From contig JAHCKM010000001.1 of assembly GCA_026125795.1 (NCBI GenBank), positions 992,001-1,056,000 on the forward strand: DNA of 64,000 nucleotides, in the 5' to 3' direction. Origin of the DNA: Burkholderiaceae bacterium (GTDB taxonomy: Bacteria > Pseudomonadota > Gammaproteobacteria > Burkholderiales > Burkholderiaceae_C). Below are positions 24,812 through 32,649 of the stretch, in pieces. The notes under the pieces are model-generated. The model had not been told where the DNA came from and did not search any database. It was given only the letters and a program-made list of their open reading frames with translations. The stretch's first letter is position 1; each line of letters opens with the position of its first letter. Position numbers and translations under genes: made by a program.

Positions 24812-26878
24812 TCAGAAGGTCATGGCCAGGCGCGTGCCCTGGTCGATCGCGCGCAGCGCGTCGAGCTCGCCGGCGCGCTCGGCGCCGCCGATCAGCGCCG
24901 GCGCGACACCCAGCCCGCGCAACTCGTCGGCCAGCGCGTTGTCGGATTCCTGCCCGGCGCAGATCACCACCGTGTCCACGTCCAGCACGCGTGCCTCGCC
25001 GCCCACGCGCAGGTGCAGGCCGGCGTCGTCGACGCGTTCGTAGCTGCAGCCGGACAGCGTCTGCAGGCCGCGCTGCTCGAGCCGCGCACGCAACGCCCAG
25101 CCGGTGGACAGGCCGAGCGTGCGGCCGGGCTTCTCGGGCTTGCGCTGCAGCAGCGTCACGCTGCGCAGGGGCCGTGGCGGCCGCGCTTCGCCCAGGCCGC
25201 CCGGCGCGGCCCGGGCGGTGCTGACGCCCCACTCGGCCAGGAAGGGATCGACGCTCGTGTTCGTCAGGCTTTCGGCAGGCGCGGGCGCCTCCTCCGCTTC
25301 GTGCAGCAGGTATTCGGCCACGTCGAAGCCGATCCCGCCCGCGCCGATCACCGCCACGCGGCGGCCGGCCTGGCGGCGCCCGGCAAGCAGATCGGCATAG
25401 CTGACGACCTTGGGATGATCGATCCCGGCGATCGCCGGCACCCGTGCTCGCACTCCGGTGGCCACCACCACATGGTCGAAGCTGCCCTTGGCGAGGTCTG
25501 CCGCCGCGGGGCGGCGGTTCAGGTGAAGCGCCACGCGCGCGTCGGCGAGGCCGGTACGGAAGTAGCGCAGCATCTCGTGGAACTCCTCCTTGCCCGGTAC
25601 CTGGCGGGCGAGGTTGAGCTGGCCGCCGACCTCGGCACCCGCCTCGTACAGGGCGACCTCGTGGCCGCGCTGCGCTGCGGTGATGGCGCAGGCCAGGCCG
25701 GCCGCGCCGGCGCCGACCACCGCGACCCGGCGGCGGGCGCGCGGGGCGGGCATCTCGTCGAACTCGAGTTCGCGCCCGGCGCGCGGATTCACCAGGCACG
25801 AGGTCGGCTGATGAGTGAAGATGAAGTCCAGGCAGGCCTGGTTGCAGGCGATGCAGGTGTTGATCGCATCCGGCCGCCCGGCCGCCGCCTTGTTGACGAA
25901 GGCGGCGTCGGCGAGGAAGGGACGCGCCATCGAGACCATGTCCGCGTCGCCCGAGGCGATGATCTCGTCGGCGACCTCCGGGGTGTTGATGCGGTTGGAG
26001 ACGATCAACGGGATCTTCAGCGCCCGCTTGATGCGTGCCGCGGCGAAGCGGAACGCGGCGCGCGGCACCAGATAGGCGATCGTCGGGATGCGCGCCTCGT
26101 GCCAGCCGAAGCCGGTGTTGATGACGTCGGCGCCGGCCGCCTCGACCGCCCGGGCCAGCGCGATCACCTCGTCGGCCGGCGCACCGCCTTCGACCAGATC
26201 GAGCGCCGAGATGCGGTACATGATCAGCGCCTCGGGGCCCAGCCGCTCGCGCGTGCGGCGCACGATCTCGACCACGATGCGGTGGCGGTTCTCCACGCTG
26301 CCGCCGAACTCATCGCTGCGGTCGTTGCATCGCCGGGTGGTGAACTGGTTCAGGAAGTAGCCTTCCGAGCCCATGATCTCCACCCCGTCGAACCCGGCGC
26401 GCATCGCCAGTTCGGCGCAGCGCACGTAGTCATCGATCGTGCGCCAGACCTCGGCCGTCTCGAGCGGGCGCGGCACGCGGCGGTTGATCGGCGAAGGGAT
26501 GCTCGAGGCCCCGACCAGACCCGATGTCTTGCCGTAGCGGCCTGTGTGCAGGACCTGCAGGATGATCTTGCCGCCGGCGGCGTGCACCGCCTGGGGGATC
26601 GGCCGCAGCGCATCGGCCTCGTCCTCGGTGATCAGCGTCGGGCCATGGTCGTCGAGCTTGGCTTCCGCGTTCATCGCGAAGCCCCCGGTGACGATCAGCC
26701 CGGCGCCGCCGCGTGCCCGTTCGGCGTAGAAGGCGGCCAGCCGCTCGGCGCTGCGGTCCAGCCGCTCGATCCCGGTGTGCATGGAGCCCATCAGCGTGCG
26801 GTTGCGCACGGCGTGGGCGCCGAGGCGGATGGGGGCCAGCAGGGCGGGGAAGGCTGGAGGGGTGGACATGTCTCGCAT
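24812..26878 (-). CDS. 2,4-dienoyl-CoA reductase-like NADH:flavin oxidoreductase
   Basis: A 688-residue FadH-type protein. An N-terminal old-yellow-enzyme TIM barrel (to about 350) is followed by the 4Fe-4S cluster motif CIACNQACLD plus the distal Cys of TSCLVNP, then FAD (VVGAGAAGLACAI) and NAD(P) (VIGAGGIGFDVAEYL) domains. FadH reduces 2,4-dienoyl-CoA to a 3-enoyl-CoA, allowing beta-oxidation past a double bond; related enzymes reduce other enoates. ATG 26878 is chosen because a -10 box ends five bases upstream; an ATG at 26869 is also possible. It is first of a long operon and lies beside an operator-like repeat. Confidence 0.9.
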   Translation of the reverse strand: MRDMSTPPAFPALLAPIRLGAHAVRNRTLMGSMHTGIERLDRSAERLAAFYAERARGGAGLIVTGGFAMNAEAKLDDHGPTLITEDEADALRPIPQAVHAAGGKIILQVLHTGRYGKTSGLVGASSIPSPINRRVPRPLETAEVWRTIDDYVRCAELAMRAGFDGVEIMGSEGYFLNQFTTRRCNDRSDEFGGSVENRHRIVVEIVRRTRERLGPEALIMYRISALDLVEGGAPADEVIALARAVEAAGADVINTGFGWHEARIPTIAYLVPRAAFRFAAARIKRALKIPLIVSNRINTPEVADEIIASGDADMVSMARPFLADAAFVNKAAAGRPDAINTCIACNQACLDFIFTHQPTSCLVNPRAGRELEFDEMPAPRARRRVAVVGAGAAGLACAITAAQRGHEVALYEAGAEVGGQLNLARQVPGKEEFHEMLRYFRTGLADARVALHLNRRPAAADLAKGSFDHVVVATGVRARVPAIAGIDHPKVVSYADLLAGRRQAGRRVAVIGAGGIGFDVAEYLLHEAEEAPAPAESLTNTSVDPFLAEWGVSTARAAPGGLGEARPPRPLRSVTLLQRKPEKPGRTLGLSTGWALRARLEQRGLQTLSGCSYERVDDAGLHLRVGGEARVLDVDTVVICAGQESDNALADELRGLGVAPALIGGAERAGELDALRAIDQGTRLAMTF

Positions 26879-26883
26879 AGCCA

Positions 26884-26926
26884 AGTGTACAGCTAACTAA
26901 CGTATGTTCGACCAGGATGATATACT
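26884..26926. promoter_or_regulatory. Divergent promoter region with operator-like repeat, FadH-like and transglutaminase genes
   Basis: CTAAC-GTAT-GTTCG at 26897-26910 belongs to the shared repeat family. On the minus strand a -10-like TACACT occupies 26889-26884, leaving five bases to ATG 26878, so that message may be leaderless. On the plus strand TATACT at 26921-26926 is a good -10 for the transglutaminase operon. A repressor on the repeat would block both directions. Confidence 0.6.
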
Positions 26927-27027
26927 CTGGGCAGCCTGTCCTGACGCCCGGGCGTTCGAGGGAATACCCGAGCGCTTGGGCCGTGCCGCGACCCACGCAC
27001 CCAACCGCCGATCCCAGCCGAGATCCG

Positions 27028-27729
27028 ATGTCGCCCCAACCATCCAGCGCCACGGCACAGCCCGACGACTACCTGAGCCCCGGCCGCTTTGTCGACAGCG
27101 ACCACCCCGCCGTCCGCGCCTTTGCCCGATCGCACGCCGACCCCGCGATGCCGGCCCGCGACATCGCGGTCGCGCTGTACTACGCGGTGCGAGACGGGTT
27201 CCGCTACGACCCGTACCGGTTCGACATGTCGGAAAGCGGCTTGAAGGCGAGTCGCGTGATCGAGAACGGCTTCGGGTTCTGCGTCCCGAAGGCGGCGCTT
27301 CTGGCGGCTGCCGCCCGCGCCAGCGGGGTGCCCGCGCGGCTTGGATTCGCCGATGTGCGCAACCATCTGACCAGCCCCCGGCTGCGCGACATGATGAAGA
27401 CGGACATGTTCGTCTTCCACGGCTACACCGAGCTGCTCATCGACGGGATGTGGCGCAAAGCCACGCCGGCCTTCAACCTCGCGCTGTGCGAGAAGGCCAG
27501 GGTCAAGCCGCTCGAGTTCGACGGCGCAGGCGACTCGATCTTTCACGAGTTCGACGCCCTGGGCCGCCGCCACATGGAGTACGTCGACGAGCGTGGCAGC
27601 TACGCCGACGTCCCGCGCGAGGAGATGCTCGCGGTCTTCCACGAGGTCTATCCGAACTACCGCGACTGGATCCGCGAGGGCGCCGCCGGCGACTTCGAGC
27701 GCGAGGTCGACACGGGCCCGCGGACATGA
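27028..27729 (+). CDS. Transglutaminase-like domain protein
   Basis: A 233-residue protein with a transglutaminase/cysteine-protease fold: a Cys in GFGFCVPKAALLAAAARA, a His in FHGYTELLIDG and an Asp or Asn soon after. DIAVALYYAVRDGFRYDPY matches the start of the domain. No signal peptide is visible, so it is cytoplasmic. The catalytic chemistry (amide hydrolysis, acyl transfer) fits but the substrate is unknown. Start ATG 27028 is the first in-frame ATG after the promoter that fits the domain. Its stop overlaps the alpha/beta-hydrolase start by 4 bases (ATGA). Such proteins are not usual in beta-oxidation loci. Confidence 0.8.
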   Translation: MSPQPSSATAQPDDYLSPGRFVDSDHPAVRAFARSHADPAMPARDIAVALYYAVRDGFRYDPYRFDMSESGLKASRVIENGFGFCVPKAALLAAAARASGVPARLGFADVRNHLTSPRLRDMMKTDMFVFHGYTELLIDGMWRKATPAFNLALCEKARVKPLEFDGAGDSIFHEFDALGRRHMEYVDERGSYADVPREEMLAVFHEVYPNYRDWIREGAAGDFEREVDTGPRT

Positions 27730-28628
27730 CGAGAACGGTCGTGCTGCAGCGGCGCGAGTTCCCCGGTTTCCCGGGAGGTGCGTGGGTCGCCGAAGTGGCG
27801 GGGCCGGACGCTGCGCCCGCAGTGCTGCTGCTGCATGGCGGGGGGCAGACGCGGCATGCCTGGGGCGGCACCGCGCTGGCGCTCGCGCGCGCCGGGTGGC
27901 GGGCCATCGCGCTCGATCTGCCTGGGCACGGCGACTCGGCTTGGCCCCCGGACGGCGACTACCACGTGGAGACGCTCGCGCGCGAGATGGCGCGCTTCGC
28001 CGCACCGCTCGGCCAGCCGCTCGCCCTGGTGGGTGCCTCGCTCGGCGGCATGATCAGCATGGCGATGATGGCGTGCGACGACGCGCCGCCGGTCGCGGCG
28101 CTGGCGCTGGTGGACATTGCTCCGCATGTGGAGGAGGTCGGCGTCGACCGCATCGTCAACTTCATGCGCGCCCACCCAGAAGGCTTCGCGACGCTCGAGG
28201 ACGCGGCGCGGCACATCGCCGCCTACCGCGGTCGCCCGGTGGCCGCCCACCCGCGGGGCCTGGGCAAGAACTTGCGCCTGAACGCCGCCGGGCGCTGGGT
28301 GTGGCACTGGGACCCGCGACTGATGAACGACGAGAACCACAGCCACCGCAATGACCCGAACTACTTCGAACGAGCGCTCACCGGCTACCGCGGGGAACTG
28401 CTGCTGATCCGCGGTGCGCGCAGCGACGTGATCAGCGAGTCCGGCGCGCAGCGCTTTCGCAATAGTTTCCCGCGCGCCCGCTTCGTCAACCTGGCCGGGG
28501 CGGGCCACATGGTGGCCGGCGACGCCAACGATGTGTTCAGCCGAACCGTGATCGACTTTCTCGCCGACGCGATGCCGGGCGCCCCGACCGCGGCAGGCGG
28601 GGACAGCCCCGGAGATGCCGCAACGTGA
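27726..28628 (+). CDS. Alpha/beta-hydrolase
   Basis: A 300-residue hydrolase with the oxyanion segment LLLHGGGQTRHAW, nucleophile elbow GASLGGM, and a C-terminal catalytic His in GAGHMVAGD. The acidic member is probably the Asp of RGARSDVI. Likely an ester, lactone or thioester hydrolase in the cytoplasm. It overlaps the transglutaminase gene by 4 bases and the following ligase by 4 bases (GTGA), so the three are made together. A lactone from the Baeyer-Villiger enzyme is one imaginable substrate. Confidence 0.88.
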   Translation: MTRTVVLQRREFPGFPGGAWVAEVAGPDAAPAVLLLHGGGQTRHAWGGTALALARAGWRAIALDLPGHGDSAWPPDGDYHVETLAREMARFAAPLGQPLALVGASLGGMISMAMMACDDAPPVAALALVDIAPHVEEVGVDRIVNFMRAHPEGFATLEDAARHIAAYRGRPVAAHPRGLGKNLRLNAAGRWVWHWDPRLMNDENHSHRNDPNYFERALTGYRGELLLIRGARSDVISESGAQRFRNSFPRARFVNLAGAGHMVAGDANDVFSRTVIDFLADAMPGAPTAAGGDSPGDAAT

Positions 28629-30133
28629 GCCTTCGATCCTTCACCCTGCACGACCTGATCGAGCGCAACGCGGCGCGCCATGGCGCGGGCCTGGCTTTCG
28701 CGGCCGACGGCGAGCGCGTCACGCATGCGCAGTACGCCGCGCGCGTCGCGCGCCTTGCCACGGGCCTGGCCGGCGCGGGCGTGGGCCGCGGCGACCGCCT
28801 CGCGCTGCTGGCGCACAACGGCCTGGCCTGCGTGGACGTGCTGGGCGCGGCCGCGCGGCTCGGCGCGATCGTCGTGCCGGTCAACTGGCGGCTCTCGGCC
28901 GACGAAGTGGCCCATGTGATCGCCGACACCACGCCCAGGCTCCTGGTCGCGGCGCCCGACCTGCAGCCGCTGCTGGCCAACTCGGCGCTGGGCGGCATGC
29001 AGTGCGTGACCACCGCCGCGCGGGCGGACGCGCCCTGGCGCACGCTCTCCTCGCTGTATCTCGAAGGCACTGCGGCCCCGGCCGCGCCGATCGACGACGA
29101 TGCGGGCTTCGCGATCGTGCACACCGCCGCGGTGGGCGGTCGCGCACGCGGGGCGCTGCTGACGCACCGCGGGCTGCTCGCGGCCGCGTTCAAGCAGGTC
29201 CATGCCTGGTCGCTTGCGCCGCAGGACGTGCAGGTCGGCGTGCTGCCGCTGTTCCACCTCGCCGGCATCGGCATGACGCTCGCGCTGCTGGCGGCCGGCG
29301 GCGCGTCGCTGCTGATGGCCCGTTTCGACCCGAAGGCCGTCGTCGAGGCGGTCGACGCGCAAGGCGGCAGCGTGATCGGCTCGTTCCCCCCGATGCTGGC
29401 CAGCGTGCTCGACGCCGCCGCGGCGGCCGGTTCCGGCCTGCGCGCGCTGCGGGTGGTGAGCGGCATCGACGCCCCCGAGACGCTGGCGCGCTTCGCCTCG
29501 GCCTGCCCGCAGGCCGACTTCTGGGTCGCCTACGGCCAGACCGAGACCTCCGGCTCGGTGACGATGGCGCGCTGGCGCGACCGGCCCGGCAGCGCCGGCC
29601 GGCCCGTCGATCAGCACGTGGTGGCCCTGGTCGACGACGAGGACCGCCCGGTACCGCAGGGCGGCACCGGCGAGATCGTCGTGCGCGGCCCGATGGTGTT
29701 CGCCGGCTACTGGGGCCGCGACGAGGACAACGCGGCCACGTTCCGCGGCGGCTGGCACCACACCGGCGACATGGGCCGCTTCGACGCCGACGGCTTCCTC
29801 TGGTACATGGGCCGTTCGCCGGCCAAGGAACTGATCAAGCCGGGCGGCGAGAACGTCTATCCGGCCGAAGTCGAGCGCACGCTGCGCGAGCACCCGGAGG
29901 TCGCGCAGGCGGTCGTCTTCGGCGTGCCCGACGCGCAATGGGGCGAGGCGGTGAAGGCCGTGTGCGTGCGCGCGCCGGGCTCGGCCCTCGCGGCCGATGC
30001 GCTGATCGAGTTCGTCGGCCAGCGCATCGCGCGCTACAAGAAGCCCAAGCACGTGGTGTTCGTCGAGGCGCTGCCGCTCGGCGCAGCCGGAGCGCCCGAC
30101 CGCGCGGCCGTGAAAGCCGCGCACGGCGGCTAA
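28625..30133 (+). CDS. AMP-ligase superfamily protein with degenerate P-loop
   Basis: A 502-residue protein starting at GTG 28625, overlapping the hydrolase stop. The fold is that of acyl-CoA ligases (YGQTETSGS, then HHTGDMGRFDADGFLWY and PGGENVYPAEVE are intact). The ATP-phosphate loop, normally YTSGTTGxPKG, reads VHTAAVGGRARG at about 166-177, and the C-terminal catalytic Lys region reads GAAGAPDRAA where GKIxK is usual. Both sites needed for adenylation thus look lost while the rest is conserved, so it may bind acyl groups, work with unusual chemistry, or be on the way to decay. Confidence 0.82.
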   Translation: MSLRSFTLHDLIERNAARHGAGLAFAADGERVTHAQYAARVARLATGLAGAGVGRGDRLALLAHNGLACVDVLGAAARLGAIVVPVNWRLSADEVAHVIADTTPRLLVAAPDLQPLLANSALGGMQCVTTAARADAPWRTLSSLYLEGTAAPAAPIDDDAGFAIVHTAAVGGRARGALLTHRGLLAAAFKQVHAWSLAPQDVQVGVLPLFHLAGIGMTLALLAAGGASLLMARFDPKAVVEAVDAQGGSVIGSFPPMLASVLDAAAAAGSGLRALRVVSGIDAPETLARFASACPQADFWVAYGQTETSGSVTMARWRDRPGSAGRPVDQHVVALVDDEDRPVPQGGTGEIVVRGPMVFAGYWGRDEDNAATFRGGWHHTGDMGRFDADGFLWYMGRSPAKELIKPGGENVYPAEVERTLREHPEVAQAVVFGVPDAQWGEAVKAVCVRAPGSALAADALIEFVGQRIARYKKPKHVVFVEALPLGAAGAPDRAAVKAAHGG

Positions 30134-30149
30134 GGCTCGCCCGACTCGG

Positions 30150-30170
30150 GCTCAGCCCGGGGTGCTGAGC
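30150..30170. terminator. Hairpin between convergent genes, possible terminator
   Basis: GCTCAGC at 30150-30156 pairs perfectly with GCTGAGC at 30164-30170 around a seven-base loop, and overlaps the alternative palindromes GCCCGA-C-TCGGGC (30139-30151) and CGGGCT-C-AGCCCG (30147-30159). They fill the 18-base gap between the convergent ligase (ends 30133) and SDR (ends 30152) and enter the SDR's last codons. No T-run follows, so the terminator role is an inference from position. Confidence 0.4.
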
Positions 30171-30946
30171 CCGCCGTTCACGCTGAGCGTCTGGCCGGTG
30201 ATCGCGTCCGACTCCGGGCCCGCGAAGAACGCTGCCGCCTGGGCGATGTCCGCGCAGTGCACCGGAAACAGCATGCGCTTCTTCAGGTTCTGCAGCATGC
30301 CGCCGTGCTGGCCCGCCAGCGCCGGCGACGCGCCGCCCCATCGCGGCTCGGCGTCGGCGATGTAGCTCATGGCGACGGCATTGATGCGGATGCCGTCGCG
30401 CCCGAGTTCGCGCGCGAGCACGCGGCACATCTGCATCATGCCGCCGGTGGCGCCGCCGATGAAGGACTCGCCCACCGTGGCCACCCTGCCGGCATCGGTG
30501 CCGATCGCGACGATCTTGCCGCGCCCCTGCGAGCGCATCGCCGCTGCCGCAGCCTGAATGACGTGCGCCCGGCTCAGCCAGTGCGAGCGGACGTAGGTGT
30601 CGAAGTCGTCGCCGCTCATGTCCAGGAACAGCTTGAAGGCCAGCGAATCGCTGCTGGCGCCGGCTCCGCTGGCGACCAGCACGTCGAGCCGACCGTGCCG
30701 GCCGACGATGCGCTCGACCATCGCCCGGACCTGGCTGCGGTCGGTGAGATCGGCGGCTTCGAACTCGGCGCCGCCGCCAGCCGCGCCGATCTCCTCGACC
30801 ACCGCCAGTCCGGCCTGCACATTCCGCCCGCTCACCACCACGCGGGCACCGCGGCGCGCCAGTTCGAGGGCGACGGCGCGCCCGATGTACGCCGTTGCGC
30901 CGGTCACCAGGGCAACGGCGGATTGGAGCGAAGTCGAAGTCGCCAT
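30152..30946 (-). CDS. SDR-fold protein lacking the catalytic Tyr-Lys pair
   Basis: A 264-residue short-chain dehydrogenase fold with VTGATAYIGRAVALELA for the nucleotide, ADLTD, and the C-terminal ITGQTLSVNGGLS. The NNAG motif reads ASGAG, and the region that should hold YxxxK reads ESFIGGATGGMMQ, so neither Tyr nor Lys is in place. It may be a non-reducing relative, a binding partner, or a decayed enzyme. ATG 30946 is used; an ATG at 30955 is equally possible. It is divergent from the thiolase-like gene, with an operator-like repeat between. Confidence 0.82.
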   Translation of the reverse strand: MATSTSLQSAVALVTGATAYIGRAVALELARRGARVVVSGRNVQAGLAVVEEIGAAGGGAEFEAADLTDRSQVRAMVERIVGRHGRLDVLVASGAGASSDSLAFKLFLDMSGDDFDTYVRSHWLSRAHVIQAAAAAMRSQGRGKIVAIGTDAGRVATVGESFIGGATGGMMQMCRVLARELGRDGIRINAVAMSYIADAEPRWGGASPALAGQHGGMLQNLKKRMLFPVHCADIAQAAAFFAGPESDAITGQTLSVNGGLSTPG

Positions 30947-30959
30947 GGTTTTCATCAAG

Positions 30960-30980
30960 CTAACGTTTGTTTGATACACT
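30960..30980. promoter_or_regulatory. Operator-like repeat and plus-strand -10 box before thiolase-like gene
   Basis: CTAAC-GTTT-GTTTG at 30960-30973 is a close match to the shared repeat. TACACT at 30975-30980 follows after one base as a -10 for the plus-strand operon, with GGAG at 30989-30992 before ATG 31002. On the other side the repeat begins only 5 bases from the farther start candidate of the SDR gene, so both directions should be affected. Confidence 0.6.
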
Positions 30981-31001
30981 ATTCTGACGGAGATTCCGAG
31001 A

Positions 31002-32174
31002 ATGAGCCAGCGTGAAGCCGTGATCGTCGGCGTGTCCGATCTGCCGTTGAAGGACGGCAAGGCGGTGCAGCCGATGTCGGTGCTGCAGGCGCAGGCGCTG
31101 TGCGCGCGCGACGCGCTCGCGGACGCGGGCATCCCGATGCGGGAAGTGGACGGGCTGCTGAGCGCGGGCATGTGGGGCGTGCCGGGCCCGGGCCAGCTGT
31201 CGACGGTGACGCTGTCGGAGTACCTCGGCATCGCGCCGCGCTTCGTCGACGGCACCAACATCGGCGGCTCGGCCTTCGAGGCCCATGTCGCGCACGCCGC
31301 CACAGCCATCGAGGCGGGGCGCTGCGAGGTGGCGCTCATCACGTATGGCAGCCTGCAGCGCAGCGAGGCGAGCCGCAACCTCGCCGGGCGGCCCTCGGTG
31401 CTGACCATGCAGTACGAGACGCCCTGGGGCATGCCCACGCCGGTGGGCGGCTACGCGCTGGCCGCGATGCGCCACATGCACGAGTACAGCACCACGTCGC
31501 GGCAGCTGGCCGAGATCGCGGTGGCCACGCGCAAGTGGGCGGCGCTGAACCCGGCGGCGACGATGCGCGGCCCGCTGTCGGTCGACGACGTGCTCGCCAG
31601 CCCGATGATCGCCGACCCGCTGCACCTGCTCGACGCCTGCCTCGTCACCGACGGCGGCGGCGCGGTCGTGATGACCACCGCCGAGCACGCGCGCGCCATC
31701 GGGCACCGCCGCCCCGTGCACGTGCGCGGCTGCGGCGAGGCGCACACCCACTGGACGATCGCCGCGATGCCCGACCTCGCGCGCCTCACGGCTGCCGAGA
31801 TCGCCGGCCGCGAGGCCTTTGCGCGGGCCGGCATCGGGCACGACGCCATCGACGTGGTCGAGGTCTACGACTCGTTCACGGTCACCGTGCTGATGACGCT
31901 CGAGGCGCTCGGCTTCTGCAAGCGCGGCGAGGGCGGTGCGTTCGTGTCGGAACAGCGCACCGCGCCGGGCGGCGCCTTCCCGATGAACACCAACGGCGGC
32001 GGACTGTCCTACGCGCACCCGGGCATGTACGGCATCTTCCTGTTGATCGAGGCCGTGCGGCAGCTGCGCGGCGAATGCGGCGAGCGCCAGGTGAAGGACG
32101 CCGCCACCGCGCTCGTGCATGGCACCGGCGGCACGCTGTCCAGCGGCGCCACCTGCATCCTTTCGACGCGCTGA
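31002..32174 (+). CDS. SCP2-type thiolase-like protein (Ltp2-like candidate aldolase)
   Basis: A 390-residue thiolase-fold protein starting EAVIVGVSDLPLKDGKAVQP. Where degradative thiolases have the nucleophile Cys of CASG, it has TNIGGSAFEAHVAHAA, so cysteine-based thiolysis is unlikely. HGTGGTLSSGATCILS closes the C-terminal active-site segment. Ltp2 and its relatives, which also lack the nucleophile, act with a DUF35 protein as retro-aldolases that cut C-C bonds of hydroxyacyl-CoAs in steroid side chains; the DUF35 gene follows here by 18 bases. GGAG precedes the ATG by 9 bases. The aldolase role is an inference from this pairing. Confidence 0.85.
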   Translation: MSQREAVIVGVSDLPLKDGKAVQPMSVLQAQALCARDALADAGIPMREVDGLLSAGMWGVPGPGQLSTVTLSEYLGIAPRFVDGTNIGGSAFEAHVAHAATAIEAGRCEVALITYGSLQRSEASRNLAGRPSVLTMQYETPWGMPTPVGGYALAAMRHMHEYSTTSRQLAEIAVATRKWAALNPAATMRGPLSVDDVLASPMIADPLHLLDACLVTDGGGAVVMTTAEHARAIGHRRPVHVRGCGEAHTHWTIAAMPDLARLTAAEIAGREAFARAGIGHDAIDVVEVYDSFTVTVLMTLEALGFCKRGEGGAFVSEQRTAPGGAFPMNTNGGGLSYAHPGMYGIFLLIEAVRQLRGECGERQVKDAATALVHGTGGTLSSGATCILSTR

Positions 32175-32192
32175 GACCGCGCACGGACCACC

Positions 32193-32594
32193 ATGTACGA
32201 CAAGCCCCTGCCCATCGTCGATCCCGAGAGCGCGCCCTACTGGTCCGCCTTGAAGGAGCGCCGCCTGATCCTCAAGCGATGCCGAGACTGCGGCCGCCAC
32301 CACTTCTACCCGCGTGCGCTCTGCCCGCACTGCCACAGCGACGCGCTGGAGTGGTCGGATTCGCGCGGCACCGGCAGCATCTACAGCTACACCGTCGCGC
32401 GCCGCCCGGCCGGGCCGGCGTTCAAGGCCGACACGCCCTATGTCGTCGCGGTCGTCGATCTCGACGAAGGCGCACGGATGATGACCAACCTCCTCACCGA
32501 CGACGTCGAGTCGGTGCGCATCGGTCAGCGCGTCGCGGTCCATTTCGACGCCGTGACGGACGAAGTCACCCTGCCCAAGTTCAAGCCGGCCTGA
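32193..32594 (+). CDS. DUF35 zinc-ribbon/OB-fold protein
   Basis: A 133-residue protein with a rubredoxin-like zinc ribbon (Cys30, Cys33, Cys44, Cys47) followed by an OB fold from about 55 (GSIYSYTVARRPAGPAF). DUF35 proteins bind SCP2-thiolase-like or acyl-CoA enzymes and are often required for their activity, as ChsH2 is for Ltp2. The gene is 18 bases after the thiolase-like gene, the usual arrangement. Confidence 0.92.
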   Translation: MYDKPLPIVDPESAPYWSALKERRLILKRCRDCGRHHFYPRALCPHCHSDALEWSDSRGTGSIYSYTVARRPAGPAFKADTPYVVAVVDLDEGARMMTNLLTDDVESVRIGQRVAVHFDAVTDEVTLPKFKPA

Positions 32595-32649
32595 CGGGGC
32601 GGGCGCTGTCGGGCCGCGCGCTCGCTTGTAACGGCGAACTAGGCAGCAG

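Noticed and set aside
24812-26878. Plain enoate reductase or trimethylamine dehydrogenase for the FadH-like protein
   Set aside because: Length, the CIxCNQxC cluster motif and the beta-oxidation context fit dienoyl-CoA reductase better, although the substrate is not certain.
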